From the NCBI GenBank assembly GCA_014529385.2, contig CM043966.1:96617587-96681586 (forward strand): a DNA stretch of 64,000 nt, written 5' to 3'. This DNA comes from Adiantum capillus-veneris. Taxonomy: Eukaryota > Streptophyta > Polypodiopsida > Polypodiales > Pteridaceae. The notes under the pieces are model-generated. The model saw only the letters and a list, made by a program, of their open reading frames with translations. It was not told the origin of the DNA and ran no database searches. The position numbers and the translations under genes were made by a program. This document shows, piece after piece, positions 63,791-64,000 of this stretch. The stretch's first letter is position 1, and each line of letters begins with the position of its first letter.

Positions 63791-64000
63791 TGTTGAGCCA
63801 ACAGAGGATCACACCCACATTTTTGCTCACACTCATCATTTTGTAACCATTGATTGTAATAAATTTCTTTCCGACATTAATTTTGATTTGAGCCATTCAT
63901 TAAGTAACGGGACTCAATTGAGTTTCCAGCTTGTAATCCCGAAGTAATTTCACTTGCTGATGTAATTAGTTAGAGATGTTCTCACCTCCAAGGCTGAGGT
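63791..64000 (+). repeat. 3' LTR of the giant element (first 210 bp)
   Basis: Matches 45856-46065 with three substitutions by eye (CAGCAG/CAACAG, AATGTC/AATTTC, GACTTG/GATTTG). It is cut by the end of the window, with about 730 bp more expected. Confidence 0.95.

Larger units (their letters stand above)
45856..64000 (+). mobile_element. Giant Athila/Tat-like Ty3/gypsy element (family B), running off the window
   Basis: A 943-bp 5' LTR, tRNA-Asp primer site, 1.4-kb leader with palindromes, pre-gag ORF, gag-protease ORF, RT/RNase H/integrase, a second protease domain, a W-motif array, an internal purine run, a 2.8-kb non-coding stretch with palindromes, ORF3, a polypurine tract, and a 3' LTR starting at 63791. 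If the 3' LTR matches the 5' one in length, the element ends near 64733, giving about 18.9 kb. The 210 bp of 3' LTR seen differ from the 5' LTR at 3 positions by eye (about 1.4%), so it is older than the family A insertion. Pol has three frameshifts and ORF3 has several lesions, so it is probably not autonomous. Confidence 0.9.

Overview
The window looks like repeat-dense intergenic DNA from a large land-plant genome. The lineages point to plants: a chromodomain-bearing Ty3/gypsy element (chromovirus) primed by initiator Met-tRNA, Athila/Tat-like Ty3/gypsy elements with a tRNA-Asp primer site, a copia gag, an L1-type LINE and tRNA-derived SINEs. Many long GA/CT, CA/GT and AT microsatellites are also present. 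I recognise no host protein gene, rRNA or intact tRNA gene, and the species cannot be named from this sequence alone.

Layout. 1-1160: unassigned DNA with one perfect palindrome and a GA microsatellite. 1165-6350 (minus): 5' part of an Athila/Tat-like element (family B): leader with three palindromes, pre-gag ORF, gag, start of RT. 6350-8687 (plus): 3' pol of a decayed chromovirus (family A) and its 3' LTR, which is split at 9082/18001. 9083-17995 (minus): a complete young family A element inserted in that LTR, with a 5-bp CTGTT target duplication, LTRs differing at only two positions by eye, and one unbroken 1649-codon gag-pol. 19038-22400 (plus): a second family B copy, from the integrase zinc domain to a 3' ORF. 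22.4-24.4 kb: five long dinucleotide arrays. 24.57-25.06 kb: two tRNA-derived SINE-like sequences, one with an ~18-bp target duplication. 25.1-29.4 kb: mostly unassigned with small tandem repeats. 29439-31664 (minus): 3' half of a LINE, abutting in the same reading frame a copia gag (31664-32531). 34.8-41 kb (plus): a third, very decayed family B copy. 42.7-44.4 kb: LTR-like tandem repeats and a chromovirus integrase/chromodomain fragment. 44448-45075: an LTR with a tRNA-Asp primer site. 45856-64000: a giant family B element (943-bp 5' LTR; the 3' LTR starts at 63791 and runs off the window; inferred total about 18.9 kb).

The most unusual content is the family B architecture, which can be read because three diverged copies share it. 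After the integrase comes a second retropepsin-like domain, then an array of W-x-P-K motifs, then an internal polypurine tract, then a long 3' region with an extra ORF. Two copies also carry a duplicated integrase zinc-binding segment. The giant copy carries two arrays of a 24-bp perfect palindrome, at roughly 285-bp spacing, one before gag and one after pol. The 5' family B fragment has a different 20-bp palindrome at the same position and similar spacing, and both palindromes share a CGCG centre. I know of no description of this combination, but I could not search for one.

Genes acting together: the young family A element encodes everything a self-replicating retroelement needs in one ORF, between LTRs with a primer site and a polypurine tract. 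The giant element has the same functions spread over several ORFs, now broken by frameshifts, so this copy is probably non-autonomous.
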